The notes under the pieces are model-generated. The model searched no databases and was not told where the DNA came from. It was given only the letters and a program-made list of their open reading frames with translations. A program made the position numbers and the translations under genes. From Amanita rubescens (lineage: Eukaryota; Basidiomycota; Agaricomycetes; Agaricales; Amanitaceae), in NCBI GenBank assembly GCA_015039365.1, contig WION01000190.1, positions 1 through 62,500 on the forward strand: DNA of 62,500 bases, written 5' to 3'. Shown here one piece after another: positions 44,334 through 55,695 of this stretch. Positions within the stretch are counted from its first letter, which is position 1; the number at the start of each line of letters is the position of its first letter.

Positions 44334-45424
44334 AAGTACATTGTTACATTTTTTGAACCTTTGATATCACATTTGCTATGATGCCTCTGGCACATGTTCA
44401 TTGCTGAAACAAACTTCCCAGTACCCGCATACCATTGCGAAAAAAATGGTTATTACAAGACGTTGGAGTACAATACAAAGGAATTCCTAGAGTGTAAGGT
44501 GCTGGAGGCCACTGAAGGAATGCCTTGACAGATAGGGCAACTTCTCAGTCTAGACATGTGACGCCCGTACCCTGAGCTCCTCCTGACCCTCCAGTGGTAT
44601 ACGGGTTACTGCCATTTCGCAGAATTGAAATTGTATCTAGCTAGTATAGCGTGAGTTTGATTCGGACTCGAGTCTGAGTTATGTGACCTACCAATGGTTT
44701 CGAAATTCCAGCAATGAATGGTGGCCTGGGCATTGTGGGACCAGCAGAGCGGAATCCAGACTAATAGGGATTGGGCTGGTGTAATTGAGAGTCGTTCCAT
44801 TGCTGGGCTAGAGTGAGCATATTCCGTACTAATAACGTGTGCATGATTGGAGCAGGCACTTGCCTGAGCGCATCTTCATCATCTTGAACGTGCACAACCG
44901 AAAGAGATCAAATACCATCGAGCCTCTGACACGAGGCTCGGAGCAATTGAAAGAAAGAGGCAGGAATGCGACGCACTGACGCACCGACGGTTTCGGAAAC
45001 CAGTGCTATGCCAAGACTCAGATTAGAATCTTAGGATCGATGAAAGAAAGGCCAACGTACCAGCGTGATGAACCCGATGAGTATAATAGGGTGGGAGATG
45101 GCAACGACGTCGCACTTTTGGGTGATGCATGGGTGCCAGGTATGGATCCAGGATTTGGGGAGCCTGAATGAAAGATCTGCGGAATCTGTTAAAGTGAATT
45201 TTAAAATTAAACAGAAAGGGATTGAACGCACCCTTTTCGTTAAGCGCTAGACCTTTCCAACCAACCGCGACATGTAGATTAGTAGAATGTCGCTGTGTTT
45301 GTCCATGCCCGGGAGTATTTGGTTCAGCGTGGCAATCCGCGTCTCGGCTGTCGGCTAATCACTAACCCGGGATATAACTGACCCCTTTGCCAGCTCGGTC
45401 CAAAACGGCAAATAAAGCCAAACA
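44334..45424. other. 5' non-coding part of Helitron-2
   Basis: 1.1 kb with short open stretches only. A minus-strand stretch near 44650-44800 reads without stops for about 60 codons but shows no recognisable motif. May hold a gene remnant. Confidence 0.45.
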
Positions 45425-45464
45425 GATATAAGACCGAAGCCTACACTTCGTTTCGGCCTCGGAA
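45425..45464 (-). other. Helitron-2 5' terminus
   Basis: On the minus strand the element begins TTCCGAGGCCGAAACGAAG, then TGTAGGCTTCGGTCTTAT. The CCGAA/TTCGG arms can form a hairpin. The first 11 bases are identical to the 5' end of Helitron-1 at 9743. Confidence 0.8.
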
Positions 45465-46887
45465 TTACAGCTAATATGGCTAGAACTAATTTAAACCAAG
45501 GTCATCCTTGCCCTAAATGGCAAGGACATAACTATGGTAATAGTTCTAATACAGGAGGATCTTCATCAGGATCCTATAGGCCATATACCGGTAATAGAGG
45601 TCACGGATGAGGTCGTGGAGGTTTCAAACCAAACTTCCGGCCAAAAAATCGTCAACCTCAACCACCTGTACCTCAGGCTCACGCACAATGGCATGGCCAA
45701 ATGCCTAATCAAAAGAAAGGGCCTAACAATGAGCGTAATAAAGAAACAAAGTTAAAGCAAAGAATAACTAAAAGAGCTGCAATGGCACAAGCTGCCAGTG
45801 GTTCTTCAATGGCATCACCTGCCATAGCTTTACCTTTGAAATCTCGTATAGAACCACCGAATGTTAGGACTTATTATCCTATTCAGGATAATGAAAATCT
45901 ACCTAACGAATATGAAAATTCTTGGAATGAAGAATTAGGTGATCCTAATTACGCTGATACAGAAAGTGAGTCCAAACCAAAATGGACTTACAAAGGTACA
46001 AGGGTGAAAGTAGTTTGGCCTACTCCACCTCAATCTGACAACGGACAAGTGTCAGATATTAATGCTGACTTGGATGTTAATACACTTCCAATAGTCAACC
46101 TTCCTAAGGACAAAGGAAAGGCACACGCAACAGTCGAAGATGATGATGATCAAATATCATTAGGAAATGACCAAGATTTCCAATATGATTACGAAGGGTA
46201 TGTGAAACAATTAGAGGCTCACGCCAAATATTGTAAACAACAGGCTTTATATGATCGAACTAACAAAAATACTATTATAGGGGTAATTGACATGATCAAT
46301 GCACTCCTTAACGATGAGGTAGTATACCTCACAAACGATGAAGGTAATAGTAATTCTTCTGACGAAATTCAAATTAATTTCGAAAACAGTGATTCTCAAG
46401 GATTTTCTGATGAAGAAGATACCTTGGTCGATTCAATAGAACTTTCACCAAGTTCTGAAGAATTTCCTCATCGTAATAGTTTAAGTTATATAGAATTTCC
46501 AATTGTAGACGATAGATCTCCAGGATCTATTAGTCCTTTATCTTATATAGATGAAAATTCTATAAATAATGGTTATTCTGCATTTCCAAGTATAAACTTG
46601 GGCAAAATGTTCGATCCTGAGCTTACCCTTTGTAAGAAAACATCATCATGCAACTGTTATAAATGCTTTAGCACATTCAGAAATGATTGTATTTGGATGT
46701 GTGATTCCGGTGCATCAGATCACTTTACTTTCAATAAAAGTGATTTTGTAGACTATACAGAGTATGATACTCCACGTATGGCAATAACCGCTGATTCACA
46801 ATCACAAATACTAGGTGAAGGTACTGTCATACTTTCACATCAACTATCAAATGGCACAGTGAATCAAATTCGATTACATCCTGTTCT
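45465..46887 (+). pseudogene. copia-A ORF2, Gag C-terminus and protease start (between Helitron-2 and hAT-3)
   Basis: Continues the gag frame from 28441. It begins ITANMARTNLNQ and aligns with the copia-B segment VVANMARQQLQQ. An RGG-type stretch (GHG-stop-GRGGFKPN) contains TGA at 45608-45610. A long acidic Ser/Asp-rich linker follows. Instead of a CCHC knuckle, a Cys cluster TLCKKTSSCNCYKC precedes the protease motif IWMCDSGASDHFT. The frame ends at the insertion of hAT-3 after LHPVL and resumes at 48950 with YMPSAILRLI. Confidence 0.85.
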
Positions 46888-48941
46888 CAGCACTTTACAC
46901 TCCCCCCCCTGTCCGAATAGACTCCGAGGACTCCGAGTAGACTCCGAGTAGACTCCAAGTTCAGTCCGAGCCCAGTCCGAGGTGTGCTCGGAGTCCGAGT
47001 GGAGTCCGAGTAGACTCCGAGTTCAGTCTGAGTTGAGGGAAAAAGAAAGTCTGAGTTCACTCTCAGTTGCAATAAAATACCAAAAAAATGCTTAAAAAAT
47101 GCAGAAAAATCGTGTGATCTAGGCCATATAGGAATTGTAAAGCCAAACAAAGCCAAACTTGAGATATTTGCAAAATATGTTTTCAGATGTGAGTGTAATC
47201 TTAAGAAGTGTACAAAAATTATGTGATCTGCATATGATACACTCATACACCTGTCATTCCATACTGGTGGTTATGAATGTCACCTCTGCTTGCATGCCCA
47301 CAGCAGACTTCTGGCAGTTGCAGTTCAGCATCCACTTGCAGTCAACTTACACAATCCCACCTGTTACCAACAACCAATGACATTGCAGAGAGTTGTTAGA
47401 ACTCATGAATAAATGTGAGAGGGTTGGAGATGTGACTCATGTGAGGGGTCTGTGAATATATTATCTCAAGGGAGAAGGGGGTGGATATGAGTTCTTGATG
47501 ATTCTTTGGTGATGGTACATGGTAGTGAGTAGTTGTTAACAGCATATTGTGTTATGATCATCATGATGTTCTAGCATTTGCAGCCTACCAAAGCTTCCAC
47601 ACTAGTAGTAGAAGCATCCTGAGAGCCTCACCTTGCACAAGTTTGGTCATGTTATACCTCCAGCAACCACATCTGTTGGTGGGGAAGGTTGGACATCAGC
47701 AGTATAAGACCCTCATAGTACTCCACCACAATCATCATCCATAGGGGACCAGAGCTTTGTTTATGACAGCCTGGGTAAGGTAATAAGGAACATGGAAATG
47801 AACAGGATTCAATGATTCTGATGCCATCTTTATTGTATATTAACTTGGAACTTGAAGATCATAGATTCATAGCAAACATCATCTTACAAACTTTTGCACA
47901 CCAAGTTCACAAGTCCTTCCTTCACTTAATTTATACTTATTAAGGATGCTATATTGGATGAAGAAACTATCAGTGGCAATGCAAATAACACCCTTGGACA
48001 ATTTCTCACTGAGAAGTTGGAAGAGTCAGCATTGCTGGTGACTCTATTTCAGATGTGCTCAGTATGTGGAACTTCACACAAGCCTTGAACTTGATGGTTG
48101 ATGAACTGTTTGATCTAAAAGGTTGTAAGGCTGGAGAGAATCTTGAAAGATGTGGTGAATCGTGCAGTAAAGAAAGCTGCACACCCAGATTTGTATGTAA
48201 GATCAAAGAATTGTGGAAGGCAGGTCACATCAGCATTAAAACTTCATAATGATCCTCATTGTACTATACTAGCAACATTTTGTATGCCAGTGCCCCAATC
48301 AAACTTAGGTATTTTGCAAATATCTCAAGTATGAGTTAATTTAGCTTCACCATTCTTATATGACCTGGATCACATGATTTTTCCGCATTTTTTAAGATTT
48401 TTTGTGGACTTTTCAAATTTCTCACATGAAGCATCTGAAAAAGTATTTTGCAAATATCTCAAGTTTGGGCTTGTTTGGCTTTACCATTTTTGTATGACTG
48501 GAATCACATGATTTTTCTGCATTTTTTAAATATTTTTTGGGATTTTATTGTAGGTGTAAACAATTCCAAATAGTCCCAAATAGTCCCAAATAGACTGGCC
48601 ATATGTATATAAGGCCCTGTCAATGTCGCCACTGCCCCCCCCCGCTCTTGCTTGGGGGTGCTTGGACTGCTTGGACTCCACTCGGATTGCTCGGACTCCA
48701 CTCGGACTCCAACATCCTCAGTCCGAGGACTCCGAGTCCAAGTCCGAGCTGAGCTCGGACTCTGCTCGGATTGAGCTCGGACTGAGCTCGGACTCGGACT
48801 TGAGCATTTGAGTGGCATCCCTGCCACTTCCTCAGTCCGAGGACTGAGCTCGGACTCCGAGCTCACTCCGAGCTGAGTCCTAGGACTGCTCGGATTCTGC
48901 TCGGAGTCCGAGAATCTTAGGGGGGGGAGAGTAAAGCGCTC
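46888..48941. mobile_element. hAT-like non-autonomous element 3 (2,054 bp)
   Basis: 8-bp target duplication CCTGTTCT (46880-46887, 48942-48949). Ends are imperfect inverted repeats, CAGCACTTTACACTCCCCC on the left and GAGCGCTTTACTCTCCCCC on the right (as read inward). Both subterminal regions carry arrays of ACTCCGAG/CTCGGACT. A deeper inverted repeat pairs about 47090-47175 with about 48425-48545, and the right arm is duplicated in tandem (about 48310-48420). No transposase. Removal plus one duplication copy restores the copia frame exactly. Confidence 0.88.
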
Positions 48942-51900
48942 CCTGTTCTCTACATGCCAAGCGCAATACTTAGATTAATAAGCAATGGAACCTTGTGCAA
49001 ACAAGGATTAATTGCAAGACAAGATAACAAGAAAATTATTTTTAGTCTCAAACGTTCTCCTGATGTTCCTTACATCGAAGGAACACCCGCCTTAGGCGAT
49101 GACACATTAATGTGGATTAATGGCGATATTTATAAGCCAAAAGCTTGGAGCTTACTAGTCCCGATGCATAATGTGATCAATTGGGAAATTTGGCATCAAC
49201 ATCTAGGACATCCTTCAAAACAAATAATTAAAATGGGCAATAAATCTCTTAAGGGTTTCCCACCCAGGTTACCCTTACCCACCACTAATGATCCTTGTAA
49301 AGGATGTGTTAAAGGAAAAGCTGTTTCACAAAGCTTTCCTGATACAGATAAAAGAGCTTCAAAACCATTTGAACTTGTTCATACCGATTTGATGGAAATG
49401 CCTGTTCCATCATATAATAAACATAAATATATAATGGTCTTGTTAGACGATTATACATCTCATGTATGGACACTTTTACTTCAAAAGAAGTCAGATGCTT
49501 TCACCTCTTTTAAACATTGGTATACTTATATTCAAACTATATGTATTCTACTTCAATCGTTTCACTCCGTTCCGATCGAGGGGGGGAGTTTACATCAAAG
49601 ATGTTTGAAGAATACTTAAAAACCAATGGTATTACACACCAACTTAGCACACCACACATACATCAACAAAATGGTCGTGCAGAAAGGATTAATAGAACAC
49701 TTAGAGAGAAAAGTGAAGCAATGTGTCTACATGCTTCATGTCCACAGTCTTGGTGGAATTTTGCGATTGAAACCTCCGTACACATTTACAATCGTACTCC
49801 ACTTAGACGTACAGACTGGTCTACACCAGTACAAAATCTAACAATGGATAAACCTGACGTTTCATACTTCAAAGTATTTGGATGCACTGCTTGGGTCTTT
49901 ATCCCAAAAGAATTGCACAAACACAAGTTGTCTCCAAAATCAGAAGAGATGACATTTATTGGATATGAACCGAATGCAAAAGCATACCGCTTCATGACAC
50001 ATGATAACAAACTCGTCATATCCACCCAAGCACAATTCAATGAATCTAAATTCCCTAGAGAGAGCAAAACTAAAAATATAGCAACCAAAAATCTTGATAA
50101 ACTCAGTCCTATTCAGGAAGAAGAAGATCTTAACCCATTTATCGATTTAGATGAGATTGATAAAAGGAAGACATTTCCAGAAAATAAGTCTTCTGGACCT
50201 TACAATAGCGATAATGATGATCCTTCTGATCATGATGGTTCTGATAAAGAATCCTTTAAATCAGTTAAATCAGAAAAAGATGAGGATACCAAATCAAAGG
50301 GTGTTGAATCAGATCAACCCATTGACAAACCTCACTTGGATCTTGAAGATGCTTACATAGGACCAAGAAGGAATAAAACTCCTTCTCCACCTCCTAGACC
50401 AAAAACTCGTCGAACTAGAACTGTCAGAAACCCTGACATTCCACCTCGTCGATCTGATCGTCTCAAAGTTCCAGTAATTCAACCTGATAATGTTTATGGT
50501 GATAAACCTATTCTTGAGATAGAGAAAGAAATCTCAGACAAAAAAGATGTTATGTATGATTTATTAAAAGATTTAGAAGAACAAAAATCTTCCTCTTCTA
50601 ATAAAGAAGTTGAAGATATTCTAAGATTTCAAATCACACATACTGCTACAAATATACGCATCTTAAAAGAATATCACCAAAAGGCAATGAATACTTGGAC
50701 ACAAAAAATAGTTAAAGAAAATGGTACAGAACTTGTCCATCATTTATTTGCTCAGGCAATATATGCAAAAGATGATGACACTGTTCCATATGACTATAGA
50801 GACATTAGTAAAATGCGCATCAATAATCCTTCAAACTATGAGAAATGGAAAGTTTCTATGGATGAAGAGATTAAATCATTAAATGCTAGGAATATATGGG
50901 AATTAGCAGATCTTCCTCCTGGTAGAACAGCCATCAGATGTCGATGGGTGTTTGTACTAAAATCCGACGGCAGAAAAAAGGCTCGCTTAGTAGCCAAAGG
51001 ATTTTCGCAAAGACCTGGGATTGATTACAATGAAACATTTTCACCAGTGGCTCGATATGAGACCATTCGCCTTCTGTTCGCCATTGCAGTGCTAGAAAAC
51101 TGGGATATAGAAGCACTCGATGTCAAGACTGCCTTCCTTTACGGAGATCTTGAAGCGGATGTATACATGACACAACCTGAAGGCTATGTAATCAAAAATC
51201 AAGAAAAGAAGGTATATAGACTTAAAAAGGCTATTTATGGCCTTAAACAAGCCTCATGGGCTTGGAATAAACAAGCAGACAAATCCTTCAAAAGTTTAGG
51301 ATTTGATCGCTGTTTATCTGATTCTGGTATTTACATCAGAAAAGATAATAAATCTATTATAGTTATAGTACTATATGTAGATGATATACTTTTCATGGGA
51401 TCTAATTCCTTAGAAGTTAAAAAGGCTAAAGATGCCTTTATGAAACTTTGGGAATGTTCAGATCTTGGTAAAGTAAAAGAATATCTTGGTATGAGAGTCA
51501 ATTACAATAAGGAAGGAAGAACCCTTATTATTGACCAAGAAGATTATGCCAAGAAAATTGTTAAGCGTTTTGGTCAAGAAAACGCAAAGCCAACTCGTAC
51601 AGCACTCCCTGCTGGTTATGTACCAGTACCTAATGATAAACAAGCTTCACCTGAAACAATATCCTTATTTCAACAAATAATAGGATCATTGTTATATCTT
51701 GCATTAGGAACTAGACCAGATATTACTTACCAAGTAATATTAATGTCTCAATTTTGTGCAAACCCTAGTGAAATTCATATTCACATGGCCCTTTACATTA
51801 TACGCCATGTTAATACAACTGATAAAGCTAAAATAGTTTTTAATGGAATTTCAAAATTAGGATTTCTCGCCTTTGCTGATGCAGACTGGGCAGCAGATAA

Positions 51901-52518
51901 AACATCAAGAAAATCTGTTACTGGATATGTTATGCTATTAGCTGGAGGAGCCATATCATGGGTTTCACGAAAACAGAAGACGGTCGCACTTTCCTCAACT
52001 GAAGCTGAATATATGTGTATGTCTGATTGTTCACGTCAGATTGCTTGGATTGAATCATTAATGAAAGAATTTTCATTTGATATCAAAACAATTGATCTCT
52101 GTTGTGACAATCAAGGAGCTATGTTTCTTGCATCCAATCCGCTCAAGAACATAGAAGTAAACATATAGATATACGCTATCATTACATTAGAGAATGTGTT
52201 GAAGATAACAAAGTTTGACTTACATACATTCCAACTAATGAACAAGTAGCAGATATCATGACAAAAAATTTATGTTATGATAAAGTAGTTCAGTTCAGAC
52301 AAAGAATGGGAATTATCTTTGATGATTCCCAAATATTCTTAAAAAGACACCAAAATAATATGTCACAAGTTGATAAGAAATGGCTTGAAGAATTCCGCCA
52401 ATCCAAGGCAGATGATCACCATGACAGAATGCTTAAACGCATTCGTGATGTTGATGCTACCAGCTATTTTCAAGAACTTGTACAATATTATGAAAAAGAA
52501 TTAAAGAAGCAGCATTAA
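48942..52518 (+). pseudogene. pol: copia-A ORF2, protease end, integrase, reverse transcriptase and RNase H
   Basis: Coding resumes at 48950 (YMPSAILRLISNGTLCKQG). Integrase zinc region HQHLGHPSKQ...CKGCVKGK, catalytic core with HTDLMEMP, SDRGGEF and NGRAERINRT. A frameshift lies between about 49520 and 49570, where the two halves overlap in different frames just before SDRGGEF. Reverse transcriptase (about 50860-51600) has CRWVFVLKSDGRKKARLVAKG and the catalytic LYVDDILFMG. RNase H has FADADWAADK and ALSSTEAEYM. A one-base loss near 52145 (ASNP|AQEH) shifts the frame, and TGA (52216-52218) precedes LTYIPTNEQVADIMTKN. The C-terminal tail to 52518 is charged and probably helical. Confidence 0.88.
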
Positions 52519-52549
52519 GTTAAGTACCTATGTACTTAGCGAAGGGGTG

Positions 52550-53110
52550 TGATGAAAATATATAAAACCATATATTATAATGATAATATATCGTAGATAT
52601 TTCTTATCTGTAGATATAAATACGCTTGCATCATAGTTACTAGATATGATTCCTTGTGAATCATATATCGTCATTCTACAGCAATCTGTCAAGAATGAAC
52701 TGTATAATATCTGTCATACAGCAATATGTCAGATATGACAGAACCCTATAATTTCTGTCAATCATTATGACTAGGAATAGATCATATGATACGTTATGAC
52801 TCACATATTGTCATATGATGAGTCAATATGACGATAGCTGTGTAATACAATACACACCTTATCATCCAATAGGATAAGGTCCGTAGATAGCATAGTTTAC
52901 ACTTATTTGTATCTCAGACAATATATAAGGAGGGACAATTCGTCGTTACCTCCTAACTTCTTACTCTCATCTCCACATCTTATAGTTGAGCCTCAGCTCC
53001 TATAAAGTCCCCCACACACTCCTACCTTCACAGTAAGTCGGTTCCTTACTCAGTCACATGCGCTGCGCTGCTGCGTTGGACTCCATGATGAGGAGAACCC
53101 AACTTCATCA
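52550..53110 (+). repeat. copia-A 3' LTR (561 bp)
   Basis: Starts TGATGAAAATATATAAAACC and ends AACTTCATCA, with TGATGAA/TTCATCA inverted ends. It follows the polypurine tract GCGAAGGGGTG. Internal TATA-like ATATATAAGGAGG is near 52920. A direct phrase CAGCAATNTGTCA...ATNTCTGTCA is repeated in the U3 part. The sequence after the LTR (ACAATGATGTGCG) is not a primer-binding site. Confidence 0.88.
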
Positions 53111-53299
53111 ACAATGATGTGCGAAACTTGTGCCGAAACATCCAATTTGCGTACAAATTATCTGTTTTCTGGGATTAGTAAGGGCTGAAGGCTCTGAACG
53201 CCCATTCCTTCCTTTTGATCTTATCCAAAGAATTATGTGATGATTAAACCTCCTGATTTCAGCAAAATTTTTAAATTCATTTTTTCATTTTATATAAAA

Positions 53300-55695
53300 A
53301 TGTCGTTCAAAAATTCCTTTTTGTTGTTGTCCCGCACTGGTGTTGCCCCTGGCACACCGACTTTTTCACGCGGGAGCCCCCGCCAGAACACCTTTGGCAA
53401 CGCTTTGCCGAACTCTGGTGCCTGGCACCTCCAGGCCCCCATTAGGGCCTTACCAAAGAACTCGCCACCGCCTGCAAAGGCACAGGTACCAGAAATGGTA
53501 CCTTCATTACGTATTCCTGTTCCAACTTCTGCGCCTCAAGCTGTGAGGCTAAATAGGAACTATAAAAAGTATCCTGTTCCCATGGGCTCACGCCCATATA
53601 TGCCTCATGCAGCAAAAGGCTGCCACTGTTCGCATCCCGATGCAATACATCATGTACACCGCTGTGTACAAAAAGTCGTCTTCGACTATCAAGGAGTCCC
53701 GACGGCTCCCAAATCAATGCGGAGCCCAACAGGTCAGTCTTTTAAAAATACTAGGTATGCATCTTTATCTAATAAAGATAATCTAGTCTCATACGCCAAG
53801 GCCGCGAAGGCTGTTGGGCCAGTCTCTCGTCCACAAGGACGACCTATTATCGTCAACGAAGGTTGGCGATATAACAAAGATCATGGATCGCCTTGGATCC
53901 ACAACGCTAGACCGGAAGAGTGGTCCTATGGACCACCAAACAATGCCCATGTCCAATTCAGGCCAGTCACCAAAAACGACTGGCATAAGGGTAATCATCA
54001 ATGGAAAAATAAAACGATTATCCCTAATGCTTTGGATTCGGATCCGTACTGCCAACATTTCCTTGGCATCGCATCTGACGAAAGGGGCAGAATTCCTCTT
54101 CCAGAGGAGATCACTCAAATATACAAAAAAGGAAAGGTAAATACACCTTTTAACGTATATAAGACCCAACTAAAACATAATACAGAACAAAAAGGATGGC
54201 GAAAGTCAACAACACCTACCTGGAGTAGATGCGCCCCCAACATTGCAAGTTGGGGATATATCGTATCTAAAACTCGAGCCGAAAGCAGAGCGGCTGGAGT
54301 GTTTCCTTCAAATCAAGAAGGAACCGAAGTGAAAAGGGTTGTTGACGAATATAGTAATGATATGGGAATATGGCAGGAAACTGGAAGGCTTCCTGGACGG
54401 TATAAAGACTTTCCTCACATAAAATTAGGCAATGGCGCAGATACTTTTACAGATACTGTCCACTGTATCTGTATCTGTCCCTTCAAGGGTAAGTATCTGT
54501 GCAGTCACAGATAATCCATGGATAATCCACAGATACATCCACAGATTACCCAAGGGTTTATAGCCATTCAGCAAGTTTGTACCTAGACTAGTAGTAAGCT
54601 ATGTCGTAGTAGTTTAAGTGTTCAGACAGTATTTAGTTAACTCTATCTCAACCTACACATCATCTAAATGTGCCACTGCTTCTACATCTTCATTTCTTAC
54701 AATGACCATAAGCTCAAACATACTGGAAGTGCATGTGTTGACTTAACTGAAAGCCAACTATGGGTTAGGGAAAGCACAAGATGCCCACAGCTGAAAAGCC
54801 TGCTGTTTCACACCCTTCAGACAGAATAATAAAGTAGTTATTTATACCCATGACAACCCTTATGTCAATCATGGGTCTGGGCCAGGACCACTGCACATGG
54901 CATCCTGTTAACATCCTGGAGAAGGACAGAAATTATATCAGTACCTATGGCATGAATGCCATCCATCTGTGATAGCTCAAGGATGAGAAGATGGTTAGCA
55001 CTATCAATGGTTTTAACCTTGAGACTGAGCCAGATGACAAAGCTGAGATTCATCTTCAGCAGTTATTGGAAGACAAGAATTTTGAATGGTGTACTATGGC
55101 ATGATCACCACCACTTCCCTTGCAAATGATGCACATGAGATTGGCTGTATCATTCATAGCTTAAGACACTTTTGCAAAATTCTGGTGGTGGAACCATGGA
55201 ATTTGGTTCAAGATTCGGAAAACTAACAATGCTGGAAGATGTGCAGCTGGTAGATCTTTGAGAAGCTATCCCTCAGCTTAACAGCTTCAACAAGAAAACA
55301 ATGCTTCTGTCATGCATGCACTTGTGCAGCTACAGCCAGGCTCAGGTCACCCAGGCCATATATAGGCACCCTACTAACAAAGCTAGGAAATGTGAAGAGA
55401 GTTAGCAGTTAGGGTGATCTCTGTGCTTTTAGCATGAGATTTGAGGTTAACAGATAGTCACAGATTACAGATACCTCTGACCAGTATCTGTATCTGTCCT
55501 GTCAAGGGTACTTATCTGCAATCTGTACAGATTACCTGTATCTGTGCCATTGCCTACATAAAATTACCTAAAGAATCTATTTTCGACAAACTTGTCGATG
55601 ATAGAGACAATAGGAGGGCTAGATTCGCATCTAACCCTGTGACGGAAATTCGATATTACATACCTGAAAGGACGTGTAAAAAAGATATTCCCTAG
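53300..55695 (+). pseudogene. copia-B ORF1, unknown protein, interrupted by hAT-2b
   Basis: Coding parts 53300-54425 and 55565-55695 join exactly (KDFPHIKL|PKESIFDK) to 418 codons when hAT-2b and one duplication copy are removed. Start MSFKNSFLLL chosen for its AAAATGT context; the frame opens at 53237. Features: Pro-rich N-terminus, a Cys/His cluster C-x-C-x3-H-x4-HH-x2-H-x2-C (CHCSHPDAIHHVHRC), which could bind zinc, a Trp/Asn-rich middle (GWRYNKDHGSPWIHNARPEE), and a basic C-terminus. It occupies the same place as copia-A ORF1. No enzyme motif recognised. Confidence 0.65.
54426..55556 (-). mobile_element. hAT-like non-autonomous element 2, copy b (1,131 bp)
   Basis: Same length as, and apparently identical to, the copy at 12677-13807, but inverted. 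Perfect 8-bp target duplication CATAAAAT (54418-54425, 55557-55564). Ends TAGGCAATGGCGCAGATAC and its counterpart. Inserted in copia-B ORF1. Contains the same 62-codon frame (minus strand, 55053-54865), which resembles no transposase. Confidence 0.92.

Larger units (their letters stand above)
28442..45464 (-). mobile_element. Helitron-2, complete, 17,023 bp, with three cargo genes
   Basis: Read on the minus strand, from 5' end at 45464 to 3' end at 28442. Boundaries are set by the interrupted copia-A gag: removing 28442-45464 joins ...AAAACTA to TTACAGCTAATATGG and restores the reading frame, with insertion between A and T and no target duplication, as for Helitrons. 5' end TTCCGAGGCCG (shared with Helitron-1); 3' end GCCAAG preceded by a GCCGC/GCGGC hairpin. 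The 3' half holds the RepHel-USP gene (36100-28634), the 5' half about 9.3 kb of cargo with intron-containing genes at 36920-38165, 39229-41791 and 42963-44333. The replicase and one cargo gene each carry a single TGA, the other two cargo genes look intact. Confidence 0.88.
13808..53110 (+). mobile_element. copia-A, Ty1/copia retrotransposon split by four nested insertions
   Basis: Order on the plus strand: truncated 5' LTR, primer-binding site, long leader (14142-26188, itself broken by a gypsy element and a short LTR element), ORF1 (26189-27514), ORF2 gag-pol (from 27763, broken by Helitron-2 at 28441/45465 and by hAT-3 at 46887/48942), polypurine tract GCGAAGGGGTG and 3' LTR (52550-53110). 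Removing the insertions leaves about 9.6 kb, long for a copia element because of the leader and the extra ORF1. Polyprotein order protease, integrase, reverse transcriptase, RNase H is that of Ty1/copia. The element is dead: two in-frame TGA codons in gag, one near the RNase H end, frameshifts near 49550 and 52145, and the insertions. Confidence 0.85.

Noticed and set aside
52550..53110. LTR as the 5' LTR of copia-B
   Set aside because: No primer-binding site follows it, while a polypurine tract precedes it and it matches the 5' LTR fragment that has a proper primer-binding site; it fits as the copia-A 3' LTR.
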